From assembly GCF_029277445.1 (NCBI RefSeq), contig NZ_CP119566.1, forward strand, positions 186,001 through 250,000: 64,000 nucleotides of DNA. Direction: 5' to 3'. Position 1 is the first letter of the stretch; each line of letters opens with the position of its first letter. The position numbers and the translations under genes are program-made. Of this stretch, positions 26,501-36,070 are shown in pieces. This DNA comes from Pararhizobium qamdonense. Lineage in GTDB: Bacteria > Pseudomonadota > Alphaproteobacteria > Rhizobiales > Rhizobiaceae. The notes beneath the pieces were generated by a model. That model worked only from the letters and a program-made list of their open reading frames with translations. It did no database searches and was not told the origin of the DNA.

Positions 26501-26533
26501 CGGGCTGCGCATAACTGGGATGAGGCACACTGA
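23507..26533 (+). CDS. polA: DNA polymerase I
   Basis: This 1008-residue enzyme fills gaps and removes primers. The N-terminal 5'-3' exonuclease begins HLFLIDGSGFIFRAFHAIPP and has TGDSTDNVPGIPGIGPKTA. A Ser/Ala-rich linker (about residues 310-380) leads to the 3'-5' exonuclease, whose motif FDTETTSLD is intact, so proofreading is expected. The polymerase domain has motif A DYSQIELRVLAH (near 778), motif B RRRAKAINFGIIYGIS and motif C QVHDELIFEVED. The start is the ATG at 23507 (MKKGDHLFLIDG); the upstream frame to 23462 is not family-like. It converges with the TetR gene. Confidence 0.97.
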   Translation: MKKGDHLFLIDGSGFIFRAFHAIPPLNRKSDGLPVNAVSGFCNMLWKLLTDARDTSVGVTPTHFAVIFDYSSKTFRNELYDQYKANRTAPPEDLIPQFGLIRHATRAFNLPCIEKEGYEADDLIATYARMAEATGADVTIVSSDKDLMQLVTANVSMYDSMKDKQISIPEVIEKWGVPPEKMIDLQAMTGDSTDNVPGIPGIGPKTAAQLLEEFGDLETLLARAGEIKQQKRRENIIANTELARLSRQLVTLKTDTPIDVPLEDFELHAQDGPKLVAFLKTMEFTTLTRRVAAATETDADAVEPAKVPVEWGAQAHGPDLDKGDLASPSSPSALSTSKSPAAGSAADAAASLASVTDSGPLAATPQALAQTRAELFATAKIDRSAYVAIRDLATLDAWIASARETGIVAFDTETTSLDAMQAELVGFSLAIADNSKNPSGTDIRAAYVPLIHKTGGNDLFSDGVKLAPDQIPAAAALERLKDLLEDPSVLKIAQNLKYDYLVMKRHGVSIVSFDDTMLMSYVADAGAGTHGMDSLSEKWLGHQPIPYKDVAGTGKSSVSFDYVDIDKATAYAAEDADVTLRLWQVLKPRLAAKNLNAVYERLERPLVPVLARMEERGITIDRQILSRLSGELAQGAAGLEHEIYGLVGESFNIGSPKQLGDILFGRLGLPGGAKTKTGQWSTSAQVLEELALEGHELPRKIVDWRQLTKLKSTYTDALPGFVHPETKRVHTSYALAATTTGRLSSSEPNLQNIPVRTAEGRKIRTAFISTPGHKLVSADYSQIELRVLAHVAEIPQLKQAFSDGIDIHAMTASEMFGVPVEGMPSEIRRRAKAINFGIIYGISAFGLANQLSIERSEAGEYIKKYFERFPGIRDYMESTKAFARENGYVETIFGRRAHYPDIRSSNPSHRAFNERAAINAPIQGSAADIIRRAMVKMEPALEQAGLSQRARMLLQVHDELIFEVEDADVERTIPLVVSVMENAAMPALDMRVPLKVDARAAHNWDEAH

Positions 26534-26587
26534 CGGCAAGAAGCAGCCCGTAAGGGCTTGTGCTACGGTTGATTGCGCTAAGAATGT

Positions 26588-27229
26588 TCAGGATACGACA
26601 AGCGCCTCGGCCGTTACCGGCACCTGGCGGAAGCTGTCGAACAGGCGTTTCAGCCCTTCCTTGCCTTCCGTCGCCAGATCGAAGCGGCGGCCGAACAGCA
26701 GCCATTCGCTGCACAGGCCTTCCATCATCCAACGTAGCGCCTTGGTGGCGGACTGAGGCGTCCAGTTTCCGTTGAGAAAACCCGCGCTGCGGGCACGGTC
26801 AAACGCGCTGTCGAGCATGACGGTGTGGCGGTCATCGACCTCCTGCTGCTTTTCCAGAACCGGCAGCAGGTCGTCGCCATAGGGGCAGCGAAGCAGGATG
26901 GTGAAGATGCGCTGGCGATGCTCGTCCGCTGCCAGTTCGGTCAACCAGTCGCCTGCCGACTTCTCGATATAGCAGAGCACCTCGGCGGCCGGCTGTTCGA
27001 CATCGCGGGCAATCATGTCTTCGATCGGCAGGTTTACGGTATTGTAGAGTTCGAGGAAAAGATCGGTCTTGTTGGCAAAATGCCAGTAGATGGCGCCGCG
27101 CGTGACGCCGGCCGCCTTGGCGACATCGTCGAGCGAGGCGGTGGATACGCCCTTTTCGAAGAAAACCCGCTCTGCTGCGCTCAGAATGCTGAGGCGGGTT
27201 TCTTCCGCTTCGGCCTTGGTTCTGCGCAT
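26588..27229 (-). CDS. TetR-family repressor of the RND efflux operon
   Basis: This 213-residue regulator has an N-terminal TetR helix-turn-helix (VFFEKGVSTASLDDVAKAAG, then VTRGAIYWHFANKTDLFLEL) and a helical ligand-binding domain typical of AcrR/TtgR/AmeR proteins. It lies 50 bases downstream of the RND pump gene on the same strand and so is probably the last gene of the efflux operon and its local repressor. The start is the ATG at 27229 (MRRTKAEAEETR); the frame is open to 27274. Confidence 0.9.
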   Translation of the reverse strand: MRRTKAEAEETRLSILSAAERVFFEKGVSTASLDDVAKAAGVTRGAIYWHFANKTDLFLELYNTVNLPIEDMIARDVEQPAAEVLCYIEKSAGDWLTELAADEHRQRIFTILLRCPYGDDLLPVLEKQQEVDDRHTVMLDSAFDRARSAGFLNGNWTPQSATKALRWMMEGLCSEWLLFGRRFDLATEGKEGLKRLFDSFRQVPVTAEALVVS

Positions 27230-27279
27230 GACGCCTCCTCGCCTTGGAAAGGCCCGCCTTTCCCGGCGGGCCACTTCCC

Positions 27280-30200
27280 TTATTCTGCCGGTGTGACCGT
27301 CGTGTCAGAACCGATCGGCTTCAACGTCGTTCTGCGGAACAGCTTCATGACGAACACGAAGAAGACGGGCACGAAGAAGATCGCCAGCACCGTGGCCGAG
27401 ATCATGCCGCCCATGACGCCGGTACCGATGGCGCGCTGGCTGCCCGAGCTTGCGCCGGTGGCAATCGCCAGCGGCAACACGCCGAGGGTAAAGGCCAGCG
27501 AGGTCATCAGGATCGGGCGGAAGCGCAGATGCGCTGCCTCGATGGTGGCATCCAGCAAGGGTTTGCCAGCCTCCATCTGCTCCTTGGCGAACTCGATGAT
27601 CAGGATCGCGTTTTTCGCCGAGAGGCCGATGATCGCGATCAGGCCGACCTTGAAGTACACATCGTTGGGCATGTCGCGCAGGGTGACGGCGAGAACCGCG
27701 CCGATAACGCCAAGCGGCACCACCATCATCACCGCAACCGGAATGCTCCAGCTTTCATAGAGGGCGGCAAGGCACAGGAAGATCAGCAGGCAGGACAGGG
27801 CCACGAGAAGCGGCGCCTGGGTGCCTGATGCGATTTCCTCACGCGACTGCCCCGTCCATTCGTAGCCGAAGCCCGGTGGCAGCTGTGCAAACAGACGTTC
27901 CATCTCGGCAATCGCCTCGCCGGAGGAATAACCGGCATTGGCCTGGCCGCTGATCGGAACCGACGGGTAGCCGTTATAGCCGACCGTCTGGGTCGGGCCG
28001 CTTGTCCATTCGATGCTGGCAAAAGCCGACAACGGAACCATGCCGCCATTCGAATTGCGGACATTGAGCTTCAGGAGGTCGGCGGTCTGCATGCGCCTGT
28101 TCTCGTCGGCCTGCACCGTCACACGCTGCAGACGTCCGGCATTCGGGAAGTCATTGACATAGGACGAACCGAGATTGGTCGAGATCGTCGAGTTGATGTC
28201 AGCAAAGGCAACGCCGAACGTATTGGCCTTTTCACGGTCGATCAGAAGATTGACCTGGGCCGCATCCGGCAGGCCATCGACGCGAACGCCCGAAATGACC
28301 TGGCTTTGTGCCGCAAGACCGAGAAGCTGGTCACGCGCGGCGGCCAATGCCGCAGAGCCCTGTCCGCCGCGATCCTGCAGGCGGAACTCGAAGCCGTTGG
28401 AGGTGCCAAGACCCTGGATCGGCGGCGGCGACAGCGCAAAGCTGATCGCATCCTTGATCTGGGACATGGCGCCGGATGCCCGGCCGGCGATGACCGAGGC
28501 GACATCGTTGGGTCCGCGCTCCGACCAGTCCTTCAGCGTCACGAAGGCGAGGCCGGCATTCTGGCCGGTACCGGAGAACGAGAAGCCGCTGATGGCGATG
28601 ATCCGTTCGACGGCCGGTTCCTTGCTGAAGATCGCTTCGGTCTGCTCGATAACTTCGGTCGTGCGGTTGCCGGTCGCTTCCGACGGCAGCTGCATGCTGA
28701 CGATGACGAAGCCCTGGTCCTCATCCGGAAGGAAGGAGGACGGCAGCTGCATGAACAGATAGGCGAGACCGCCGAGCAGCACGACATAGATCAGCATGAA
28801 GCGCCATGTGCGCGTCACCATACTTGCAACCCAGCCGCTATAGCCGTGCGAGGCCTTGTCGAAGCCGCGGTTGAACAGGCCGAAGAAGCCACGTTTGGTG
28901 TGGTGATGGCCCTTAGGAACCTGCTTGAGGAAGCTGGCGCAGAGCGCCGGCGTCAATGTCAGGGCGAGCAGGGCCGAGAACAGGATGGAGACCACCATGG
29001 TCAGCGAGAACTGCTGATAGATGACGCCGACGGCGCCGGGGAAGAAGGCCATGGGAATGAACACGGCCGACAGAACCAGCGTGATGCCGATCACGGCGCC
29101 GGTAATCTGCTTCATCGCCTTGCGGGTTGCTTCCTTTGGCGTCAGGCCTTCCTCGGACATGATGCGTTCAACATTTTCGACGACGATGATCGCATCATCG
29201 ACGAGAATACCGATGGCAAGCACCATGCCGAACATCGTCAGAACGTTGATCGAGAAGCCCATGGCGAGCATGGCAGCACAGGTGCCCAGCAAGGCGACGG
29301 GAACGACAAGCGTCGGGATGATGGTGTAGCGGATGTTCTGCAGGAACAGGAACATCACCAGGAACACCAGCGCCACGGCTTCCAGCAGCGTATGCAGAAC
29401 CTTTTCGATCGAGATCGCCACGAAGGGCGACGTATCGTAGGGAACGGAATATTCGACACCTTGCGGGAAGAAGGTCGCCAGTTCGTCCATCCGTGCCTTG
29501 ATCGCCGTGGAGGTGGCGAGCGCGTTGCCGGTTGGCGTTAGCTGGACGCCGATAGCGGCGGACGGCTTGCCGTTGAGGCGCGTCGAGAAGCTGTAGTCCT
29601 GACCACCGATCTCGATACGGGCGACATCGCGCAGGCGCACGGCAGAGCCGTTGAGATTGGCTCGCAGGATGATCGCCCCGAACTCTTCAGCCGAGGTGAG
29701 CTGGCCCTTGATGAGGACGGGCGCACTGATCTGCTGCGTGATCGGGTTTGGCTGGGCGCCGATGCTGCCGGAGGCTACTTGAGCATTCTGCGCGGTGATG
29801 GCGGCATTGATATCGCCCGCCGTCAGGTTGAGGCCGCGCATCTTGTCCGGATCGAGCCAGATGCGCATGGCGCGCTCGGTGGCAAACATCTGTGCCCGGC
29901 CGACGCCTTCGACGCGCTGGATTTCGTTGAGCACGTTGCGGCTGAGATAATCGCCAAGCGAGACCGCATCCATGGACCCGTCCGTGGATGTGAGCGCAAG
30001 GATCATCAGGAAGCCGGAACCGGCCTCTTCAACCTCGATGCCCTGCTGGCGCACGGCATCGGGCAGGCGCGCCTCGACGCGGCGGACACGGTTCTGCACG
30101 TCGATCGACGCATCGCCGGAATCGGTGCCCGGCGTGAAGGTCACATTGATCGATACGCTGCCGGCGGCGCTGGACGTCGACGAGAAATACTGCATGCCTT

Positions 30201-30417
30201 CGATGCCGTTCAGCTCATTTTCGATGAGCCGCGTCACGCTCTGGTAGGTCTCTTCCGAGGAGGCACCGGGATAGCTGGTATTGATGGAGATTTGCGGCGG
30301 TGCCACGTTCGGATACTGCGAAATCGGCAGCAGCGGCAGCGCGATGATACCCGCGATCATGATGAAAAGTGCGACGACCCACGCAAAGATAGGCCGGTCG
30401 ATAAAGAAACTAGGCAT
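27280..30417 (-). CDS. RND multidrug efflux transporter (AcrB/MexB type)
   Basis: This 1045-residue inner-membrane proton-driven pump of the HAE-1 family expels hydrophobic drugs. It opens with MPSFFIDRPIFAWVVALFIM and has 12 membrane helices with two large periplasmic loops. Charged relay residues are present in helix 4 (GILVDDAIIVVENVER). The conserved GPSLDVR-like and FPGAVGV segments of the family are recognisable. It is 11 bases after the adaptor gene, and no outer-membrane channel gene is adjacent, so a TolC-like protein encoded elsewhere is needed. It resembles acrB, mexB and ameB; the precise orthologue is not certain. Confidence 0.95.
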   Translation of the reverse strand: MPSFFIDRPIFAWVVALFIMIAGIIALPLLPISQYPNVAPPQISINTSYPGASSEETYQSVTRLIENELNGIEGMQYFSSTSSAAGSVSINVTFTPGTDSGDASIDVQNRVRRVEARLPDAVRQQGIEVEEAGSGFLMILALTSTDGSMDAVSLGDYLSRNVLNEIQRVEGVGRAQMFATERAMRIWLDPDKMRGLNLTAGDINAAITAQNAQVASGSIGAQPNPITQQISAPVLIKGQLTSAEEFGAIILRANLNGSAVRLRDVARIEIGGQDYSFSTRLNGKPSAAIGVQLTPTGNALATSTAIKARMDELATFFPQGVEYSVPYDTSPFVAISIEKVLHTLLEAVALVFLVMFLFLQNIRYTIIPTLVVPVALLGTCAAMLAMGFSINVLTMFGMVLAIGILVDDAIIVVENVERIMSEEGLTPKEATRKAMKQITGAVIGITLVLSAVFIPMAFFPGAVGVIYQQFSLTMVVSILFSALLALTLTPALCASFLKQVPKGHHHTKRGFFGLFNRGFDKASHGYSGWVASMVTRTWRFMLIYVVLLGGLAYLFMQLPSSFLPDEDQGFVIVSMQLPSEATGNRTTEVIEQTEAIFSKEPAVERIIAISGFSFSGTGQNAGLAFVTLKDWSERGPNDVASVIAGRASGAMSQIKDAISFALSPPPIQGLGTSNGFEFRLQDRGGQGSAALAAARDQLLGLAAQSQVISGVRVDGLPDAAQVNLLIDREKANTFGVAFADINSTISTNLGSSYVNDFPNAGRLQRVTVQADENRRMQTADLLKLNVRNSNGGMVPLSAFASIEWTSGPTQTVGYNGYPSVPISGQANAGYSSGEAIAEMERLFAQLPPGFGYEWTGQSREEIASGTQAPLLVALSCLLIFLCLAALYESWSIPVAVMMVVPLGVIGAVLAVTLRDMPNDVYFKVGLIAIIGLSAKNAILIIEFAKEQMEAGKPLLDATIEAAHLRFRPILMTSLAFTLGVLPLAIATGASSGSQRAIGTGVMGGMISATVLAIFFVPVFFVFVMKLFRRTTLKPIGSDTTVTPAE

Positions 30418-30428
30418 CGATCAGATCC

Positions 30429-31706
30429 TTACTTCGCCTGTTCGGCGGGCTTGGCGTCTTCAGCCGGCTTTTCGGCGGCACCATCCGTGCCCGTCTTTTC
30501 TGCGGCAGGCTGCGCGTCCGCCGGTTTTTCAGCGGCAGGCTGAGCCCCGGCTGCGGGCTTGGCATCGGCCGGCTTCCAGTCCGCCGGTTCGACAGGCGCG
30601 CCGGGGCGAACCTTCTGGAAGCCTTCAACGATCACCTTTTCGCCAGGCTTCAGGCCATCGCGGATGATCCACTGGTCGCCGAGAACCTGGCCGGCAGATA
30701 CCGTGCGCAGTTCAGCCGTCTTGTCTTCCTTGACGATGTAGACCTGGGCATTACCGGAGGTATCGCGCTGCACGGCCTGGCTGGGTACGGCGATGGCATT
30801 TCTTTCGATGCCCTGCTCGACGATGACGCGGACATACATTCCGGGCAGAAGGTCGCCATCCGGATTGGGGAATTCGCCACGCAGGGTCACCTGGCCGGTC
30901 GTCTCATCGACGGCTGCTTCCGAAAACAATAGCTTTCCGGCATGCGGATAGGCACTGCCGTCATCCATCAGGAGATTGACCTTGGCTTCATTCTTGTCGC
31001 CGGCCAGCGCACCGTCCTGCAGCGCCTTGCGCAGGCGGATGAGATCGGTCGCGGACTGGGTGAAGTCCGCATAGACCGGATCGAGCTGCTGGATCGTTGC
31101 GAGATTTTCCGAGCCGTTGGCGCTGACAAGCGCACCTTCGGTAATCAGCGCACGGCCAATGCGGCCGCTGATCGGGGCCGTCACATTGGTATATTGCAGA
31201 TTGAGCTGGGCGGTCGCGAGGCCTGCCTCGGCAATTGCCACATCGGCGTCGGCCTGCGCCAGCTGCGCAATCGCATCGTCATAATTCTGGCCCGTGGCGA
31301 CGCCGGATTTTTTCAGCTGCTCCTGGCGATCGGCGGCCTGCTTGGCCTGCAGCTGCACAGCCTTGGCGCGGCGCAACGTGCCTTCGGCACTTTCGACCTG
31401 CACCTTGAACGAGGCCGGATCGATCCGGTAGAGCACATCGCCTGCATTCACATGCGAACCCTGCTCGAACACGCGCTCGATGACGATGCCGGTGGCGCGC
31501 GGACGGACTTCCGAAATGCGGGTGGCGGCGATGCGCCCCGGCAGATCGTTGGTGATCGGCAGCGATTCGGTCTTCGTCGTGATCACCGAGACCTGCGGCG
31601 GCGGATAGGACGGAGCCGCCTGCTTCTCGCCGTCGTCTTTCTGGCAGCCCGCAATCATCATCAGGCCAGCCACTGTTGCAGCCAATATCGGTCGGTTCAT
31701 CCGCAT
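30429..31706 (-). CDS. RND efflux periplasmic adaptor (AcrA/MexA type)
   Basis: This lipoprotein of about 425 residues connects the RND pump to an outer-membrane channel. The signal peptide MNRPILAATVAGLMMIAGC ends in lipobox Cys. The lipoyl halves are TGIVIERVFEQGSHVNAGDV and NVTAPISGRIGRALITEGAL, with a helical hairpin between. The C-terminal 50 residues are an unusual Lys/Pro/Ala/Glu-rich low-complexity tail (for example KPAAGAQPAAEKPADAQPAA). The start is uncertain: ATG at 31718, 31706 or 31700 all precede the signal peptide; the ORF also continues to 31829. Confidence 0.92.
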   Translation of the reverse strand: MRMNRPILAATVAGLMMIAGCQKDDGEKQAAPSYPPPQVSVITTKTESLPITNDLPGRIAATRISEVRPRATGIVIERVFEQGSHVNAGDVLYRIDPASFKVQVESAEGTLRRAKAVQLQAKQAADRQEQLKKSGVATGQNYDDAIAQLAQADADVAIAEAGLATAQLNLQYTNVTAPISGRIGRALITEGALVSANGSENLATIQQLDPVYADFTQSATDLIRLRKALQDGALAGDKNEAKVNLLMDDGSAYPHAGKLLFSEAAVDETTGQVTLRGEFPNPDGDLLPGMYVRVIVEQGIERNAIAVPSQAVQRDTSGNAQVYIVKEDKTAELRTVSAGQVLGDQWIIRDGLKPGEKVIVEGFQKVRPGAPVEPADWKPADAKPAAGAQPAAEKPADAQPAAEKTGTDGAAEKPAEDAKPAEQAK

Positions 31707-31837
31707 CTTTGGTTCCATACGCAAAGACCAGCCGCACGGCCGGCGGTCTTTCTTAAAAGACGTCAGCTGCAGCTGGAGTTTCATGAAAATCAATGTGATA
31801 CGGAGAATATCCGGGATAGATCTACCCACGCATCAAT

Positions 31838-31860
31838 TATACAAACAGATACGTATGTTA
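31838..31860. promoter_or_regulatory. Candidate TetR operator upstream of the RND operon
   Basis: TACAAACA (31840-31847) and CGTATGTT (31852-31859) form an imperfect inverted repeat around GATA, with a perfect ATACGTAT core at 31850-31857. It lies in the 246-base gap before the adaptor gene and recalls the TACATACA half-sites of AcrR operators. Symmetry is only partial. Confidence 0.3.
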
Positions 31861-31952
31861 AAATCAAAGGCAGCGCAAGCCATTGATGCGCCGCACAATA
31901 AAACGATACCGAATGACTGGTCTCATCAACATTCGGATACAATTGCGCTCGT

Positions 31953-32957
31953 CTATCCGCGCAGAACCCGGTCGTCGGCACCGAAACGGTGCATCGCCGT
32001 CTTGTCCGGCGTCGCATAGACGATGTCATCGACATCATATTGATGCTCGCCGAACAGGCGGACCGTCAAAAGACCGGTCACTTCGGTTTCCAGATAAAGG
32101 ATGGTATCGGCGCCCAGATGCTCGACATGGATGACCTTGGCCTTCCAGTCGCCGCTGTCGCGCGCGAGCGTGATATGCTCCGGACGGATGCCGACGGTCT
32201 TTGCTTGCTCATCACCAAGCCTGCCCGCCTCGATGAAGTTCATCTGCGGCGAACCGATGAAACCGGCCACAAACGTGTTGGCCGGCTTGTTGTAGAGTTC
32301 CATCGGCGAGCCGATCTGCTCGATCTGGCCGGCATTGAGCACGACAATCTTGTCGGCCAGCGTCATCGCCTCGACCTGGTCATGCGTCACATAGATCATC
32401 GTCGCCTTCAGGCTGCGATGCAGCCTCGCGATCTCAAGACGGGTGTTGACGCGCAGGGCCGCATCGAGATTGGACAATGGCTCATCGAACAGGAAGAGCT
32501 TGGGTTCGCGCACGATAGCGCGGCCGATGGCGACGCGCTGGCGCTGGCCGCCGGACAGTTCGGCCGGGCGGCGGGCAAGGTAAGGTTCCAGCGACAGCAT
32601 GCCGGATGCCTTGGCAACCTTGGCGTCCACTTCCGCTTTTGGCGCGCCCATCTGCTTGAGGCCAAGACCCATATTATCTTTCACCGTCAGATGCGGGTAG
32701 AGCGCGTAGGACTGGAACACCATGGCGATGCCGCGCTTGGCCGGCGGCGTGTTGATCACTTCCTGGCCATCGATCTGGACGCTGCCGGACGTCGCATCCT
32801 CAAGACCGGCAATGACGCGCAGAAGGGTGGATTTGCCGCAGCCGGACGGGCCGACAAAGATGACGAATTCGCCATCCTTAACGTCGAGGTCGATGCCCTT
32901 CAAGACTTCGTGATTGCCGAAGGCCTTGCGGATGGATTTCAGTTGAAGTGATCCCAC
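31953..32957 (-). CDS. Sugar ABC transporter ATPase (UgpC/MsmK type)
   Basis: This 334-residue ATPase energises an ABC sugar importer at the inner face of the membrane. Walker [17 protein letters not shown] is near residue 36. The signature [16 protein letters not shown] and Walker [14 protein letters not shown] are intact. The C-terminal TOBE-like extension (VGIRPEHI) is typical of the MalK/UgpC subfamily, which often serves several importers. It is the last gene of the minus-strand amino-sugar import operon, 71 bases after the oxidoreductase gene. Confidence 0.93.
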   Translation of the reverse strand: MGSLQLKSIRKAFGNHEVLKGIDLDVKDGEFVIFVGPSGCGKSTLLRVIAGLEDATSGSVQIDGQEVINTPPAKRGIAMVFQSYALYPHLTVKDNMGLGLKQMGAPKAEVDAKVAKASGMLSLEPYLARRPAELSGGQRQRVAIGRAIVREPKLFLFDEPLSNLDAALRVNTRLEIARLHRSLKATMIYVTHDQVEAMTLADKIVVLNAGQIEQIGSPMELYNKPANTFVAGFIGSPQMNFIEAGRLGDEQAKTVGIRPEHITLARDSGDWKAKVIHVEHLGADTILYLETEVTGLLTVRLFGEHQYDVDDIVYATPDKTAMHRFGADDRVLRG

Positions 32958-33028
32958 GTGAGGCGCCCTTTTTGTTGTCGCATATGCCTTTCGTCCCGCT
33001 GACCGGCAGCGGCACGGGACAGGCTGTG

Positions 33029-34084
33029 TTAGAGTTTGACCGGCTGGCCGGTCCGTACGCTCTCATCGGCCGCAAGGCAGATGCGCAGCGACTGGACGGC
33101 ATCGTCCATATGCCGTTCAAGATCGATATTTTCACTGATGGCTTTCAGCACATAGGCCTGCTCGAGATCGCAGAGTTCCTGGTGTCCCGGCTCGCCGTCC
33201 ATCTTCAGGTCTTCGTCCTTGTGGACGAATTTGCCGTCTGCGCCGGTTTCGGCCTTGTGAACGCGAATAACGGCCGTCTTCGTGTGCGTGTCGATGTCGT
33301 CGGACTTGGCATTCGGATCCATGACAATCGAAACCGAACCGTTGGGCGACATCACGTCCTTCACGAAGAAGGCGGTCTCGGAGATCATCGGTCCCCAGGC
33401 GGCTTCGTACCAGCCGAGCGAACCATCCTCGTAGAGAACCTGCAGATGGCCATAGTTATACATAGACGGCGCTATTTCATTCGACAGGCGAAGGCCCATG
33501 CCGCGCACTTCCACGGCCTTGGCATCGGTGATCTGGCACATGACATCGACATAATGCACGCCGCAATCGACGATCGGCGGCGTGGTTTCCATCAACGACT
33601 TATGCGTCATCCAGGTCGGGCCGCTGGACTGCTGATTGAGGTTCATACGGAAAACATAGGGGCCGCCGAGCTTGCGGGCCTCGGCGATCAACCGGATCCA
33701 GGAGGGGTGATGGCGCAGGATATAGCCGACCACCAGCTTCTTGCCGGCCTTTCTGGCGGCTGCCACGACACGCTCGGCATCGGCCACGGTCGTTGCCAGC
33801 GGCTTTTCGATGAAGACATCGCAGCCCGCCTCGAACGCCATGACGGCATAGTCGGCATGGCTGTCGGAATAGGTGCAGATCGAGCAGAGATCGGGCTTCA
33901 ACTCGTTCAGGGCCGTGGCAAAATCCGGGTGGATCGTATAGCCGGCAAGCTCCGGCGACAGCACGGGCTTGGAGCGGTTGACGAGGCCGGCGATCTCGAA
34001 GCCGGGATTGTTGTGATAGGCCAGCGCATGGCTGCGGCCCATATTGCCGAGACCGGCGACGAGGACGCGAACGGGTTTGCTCAT
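33029..34084 (-). CDS. Gfo/Idh/MocA family NAD(P)-dependent oxidoreductase
   Basis: This 351-residue dehydrogenase has an N-terminal Rossmann motif [20 protein letters not shown] (about residues 9-28), the family motif [16 protein letters not shown] and a C-terminal GFO domain containing [14 protein letters not shown]. Such enzymes oxidise or rearrange sugars and cyclitols. Its start overlaps the stop of the permease gene as TAATG, so it is translated with the importer and probably acts on the imported sugar. The exact sugar is unknown. The frame is open upstream to 34195, within the permease gene. Confidence 0.9.
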   Translation of the reverse strand: MSKPVRVLVAGLGNMGRSHALAYHNNPGFEIAGLVNRSKPVLSPELAGYTIHPDFATALNELKPDLCSICTYSDSHADYAVMAFEAGCDVFIEKPLATTVADAERVVAAARKAGKKLVVGYILRHHPSWIRLIAEARKLGGPYVFRMNLNQQSSGPTWMTHKSLMETTPPIVDCGVHYVDVMCQITDAKAVEVRGMGLRLSNEIAPSMYNYGHLQVLYEDGSLGWYEAAWGPMISETAFFVKDVMSPNGSVSIVMDPNAKSDDIDTHTKTAVIRVHKAETGADGKFVHKDEDLKMDGEPGHQELCDLEQAYVLKAISENIDLERHMDDAVQSLRICLAADESVRTGQPVKL

Positions 34085-34923
34085 TACTTGACTGCTCCTG
34101 CGGTAATGCCGCGGATCAGCTGCCGCGAGAAGATGACATAGAGGATAAGGACCGGGAAGATTGCCAGCGACAGGGCGGCAAGAACCGCGTTCCAATTGGT
34201 AACGAACTGGCCGATGAACACCTGGGAGCCGAGCGTGACGGTCTTGGTGGCTTCGCCGGGTGCCAGAATCAGCGGGAACCAGAGGTCGTTCCAGATCGGG
34301 ATCATCGTGAACACCGCCACCGTTGCCATGGCGGGCCGCACCAGCGGCAGGACAAGGCGGAAGAAGATCGCATATTCCGACAGGCCATCGATCCGGCCGG
34401 CATTCTTCAGGTCATCGGAAACCGTACGCATGAATTCCGACAGGATGAAGATGGCAAGCGGCAGGCCCTGAGCGGTGTAGACCAGAATCAGCGCCGTCAG
34501 CGTATTGACGAGGCCAGCGGCGACCATACCCTGCAGGATGGCGACTGTGCCGAGGCGGATCGGGATCATGATGCCGATGGCAAGATAAAGACCGAGCAGC
34601 GTATTGCCGCGAAAGCGGTATTCCGACAGCGCGAAGGCAGCCATGGCGCCGAACAGCAGCGCAAAGAAGATCGAGACGACCGTGACGATCAGGCTGTTTT
34701 GGAAATAACCGATAAAATCGCCCTGTTTCAGCACCGTCGTATAGCCGATCAGGCTGAACGTTTCCGGCGTCGGCAATGCCAGGGGCGTGCGGAAGATCGC
34801 GTTCTTGTCCTTCAGGGAATTGAGGATCGTCAGGACGACCGGAAACAGCGCGATGACGGTGTAGCCGGCCAGTGCCAGGTGAACGAAGCCGGAGCGCAGC
34901 GGCGAGATGCGTGCTTTTGACAT
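34084..34923 (-). CDS. Carbohydrate ABC transporter permease (MalG type)
   Basis: This 279-residue protein with six predicted membrane helices is an inner-membrane subunit of the importer. The first helix is LALAGYTVIALFPVVLTILN, and the cytoplasmic EAA loop reads NAGRIDGLSEYAIFFRLVLP, ending in VRP. It lies 12 bases after the other permease gene and overlaps the oxidoreductase start. It belongs to the CUT1 class for oligosaccharides, sugar phosphates and related compounds. Confidence 0.93.
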   Translation of the reverse strand: MSKARISPLRSGFVHLALAGYTVIALFPVVLTILNSLKDKNAIFRTPLALPTPETFSLIGYTTVLKQGDFIGYFQNSLIVTVVSIFFALLFGAMAAFALSEYRFRGNTLLGLYLAIGIMIPIRLGTVAILQGMVAAGLVNTLTALILVYTAQGLPLAIFILSEFMRTVSDDLKNAGRIDGLSEYAIFFRLVLPLVRPAMATVAVFTMIPIWNDLWFPLILAPGEATKTVTLGSQVFIGQFVTNWNAVLAALSLAIFPVLILYVIFSRQLIRGITAGAVK

Positions 34924-34935
34924 GGATCCGTCCCC

Positions 34936-35886
34936 TTAGAACTGGTAGCGGCGAACACGCCGCTGAATGCCGAAGAGATAGAGCGAAACGCCGGCGAGGA
35001 TGATCAGGAACATCACGGTGGCAATGGTCGCGCCCATCGAGCGGTCGCCGAGCTGCAGCTGGAAACCGAAGAAGGTGCGGTAGAGCAGCGTTCCGAGGAT
35101 GTCGGTCGCTCCATCCGGTCCGGCAAGCGCGCCCTGCACGGTGTAGATCAGGTCGAACGCGTTGAAATTGCCGACGAAGGTCAGGATCGACACCATGCCG
35201 ATCGCAGGCAGGATCAACGGCAGCTTGATCTTCCAGAACTGGCTCCAGCCGGTAATGCCATCGCATTCGGCAGCTTCGATCACTTCATCGGGAATATTGA
35301 GAAGTGCCGCATAGATCAGCATCATCGGAATACCGACATTCTGCCAGACGGAGATCAGCGAGACCGTGATCAGTGCCGAACCCGGCTTGCCAAGCCAGGG
35401 GCCGAAGAAAGCCTTCAGCCCCACGAGATCCATGAAGAAAGGGGTAATGCCCCAGATCGGCGACAGGATGAGCTTCCAGATAAAACCGACAATGACGAAG
35501 GACAGGATGGTCGGCATGAAAATCGCCGTCCGGTAGAACGTTGCAAGCCTGAGCTTGGGGATCGACAGCATGGCGGCCAGCGCGATGCCGAGCGGGTTCT
35601 GCACCAGCATGTGGATGGCAAAGAAGATGAAATTGTTCTTCAGCGCCCGCCAGAAATCAGCCGCCCAGCGCTCTTCGCCGAACAGGACCTGGAAATTGGC
35701 AAGTCCGACGAAGGTCGATTGCCCATCGACGGTATTGAACAGCGACAGGCGCAGCGTTTCGATCAGCGGCAGGATCATCACGGCCGAATAGACGATGAAG
35801 GCCGGCAACAGGAAGACAAGGATATGCCAGCGTCTCGGCCGGGCCGGAACTTGGATTTTGTCCTCAGACGATATGGCGCTGCTCAT
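34936..35886 (-). CDS. Carbohydrate ABC transporter permease (MalF type)
   Basis: This 316-residue inner-membrane permease has the EAA loop EAAECDGITGWSQFWKIKLP and an N-terminal helix LVFLLPAFIVYSAVMILPLI. The start is the ATG at 35886 (MSSAISSEDKIQV); the upstream frame to 35976 has no family similarity. It pairs with the MalG-type permease 12 bases downstream. A gap of 334 bases containing a RIME-like element separates it from the binding-protein gene, so expression may be damped after the binding protein. Confidence 0.92.
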   Translation of the reverse strand: MSSAISSEDKIQVPARPRRWHILVFLLPAFIVYSAVMILPLIETLRLSLFNTVDGQSTFVGLANFQVLFGEERWAADFWRALKNNFIFFAIHMLVQNPLGIALAAMLSIPKLRLATFYRTAIFMPTILSFVIVGFIWKLILSPIWGITPFFMDLVGLKAFFGPWLGKPGSALITVSLISVWQNVGIPMMLIYAALLNIPDEVIEAAECDGITGWSQFWKIKLPLILPAIGMVSILTFVGNFNAFDLIYTVQGALAGPDGATDILGTLLYRTFFGFQLQLGDRSMGATIATVMFLIILAGVSLYLFGIQRRVRRYQF

Positions 35887-36070
35887 GGCTTCTGCCGCTC
35901 CGACCCGTTTTCGCCGATCGCCGCGATATGCGGCATGGCCTGCGCTGCCGGTCCCCGCAGCACACGCCATCACCAACGCGCCTGAGGGCGCTGGCAGGAT
36001 GTGATTTCAGATTACATGTTTTCGGCTGGATGCTTTTCTTTTTCGCATGAGAAAGCCCAGTCCAGGTGCC

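Noticed and set aside
26544..26575. AGCCCGTAAGGGCT hairpin after polA as a terminator
   Set aside because: The short stem is not followed by a T run on either strand, so termination cannot be supported.
28306..29541. 411-codon plus-strand frame inside the RND pump gene
   Set aside because: Antisense to a complete RND transporter with all membrane helices; the His/Asp/Glu-rich product is typical of antisense readings of membrane proteins.
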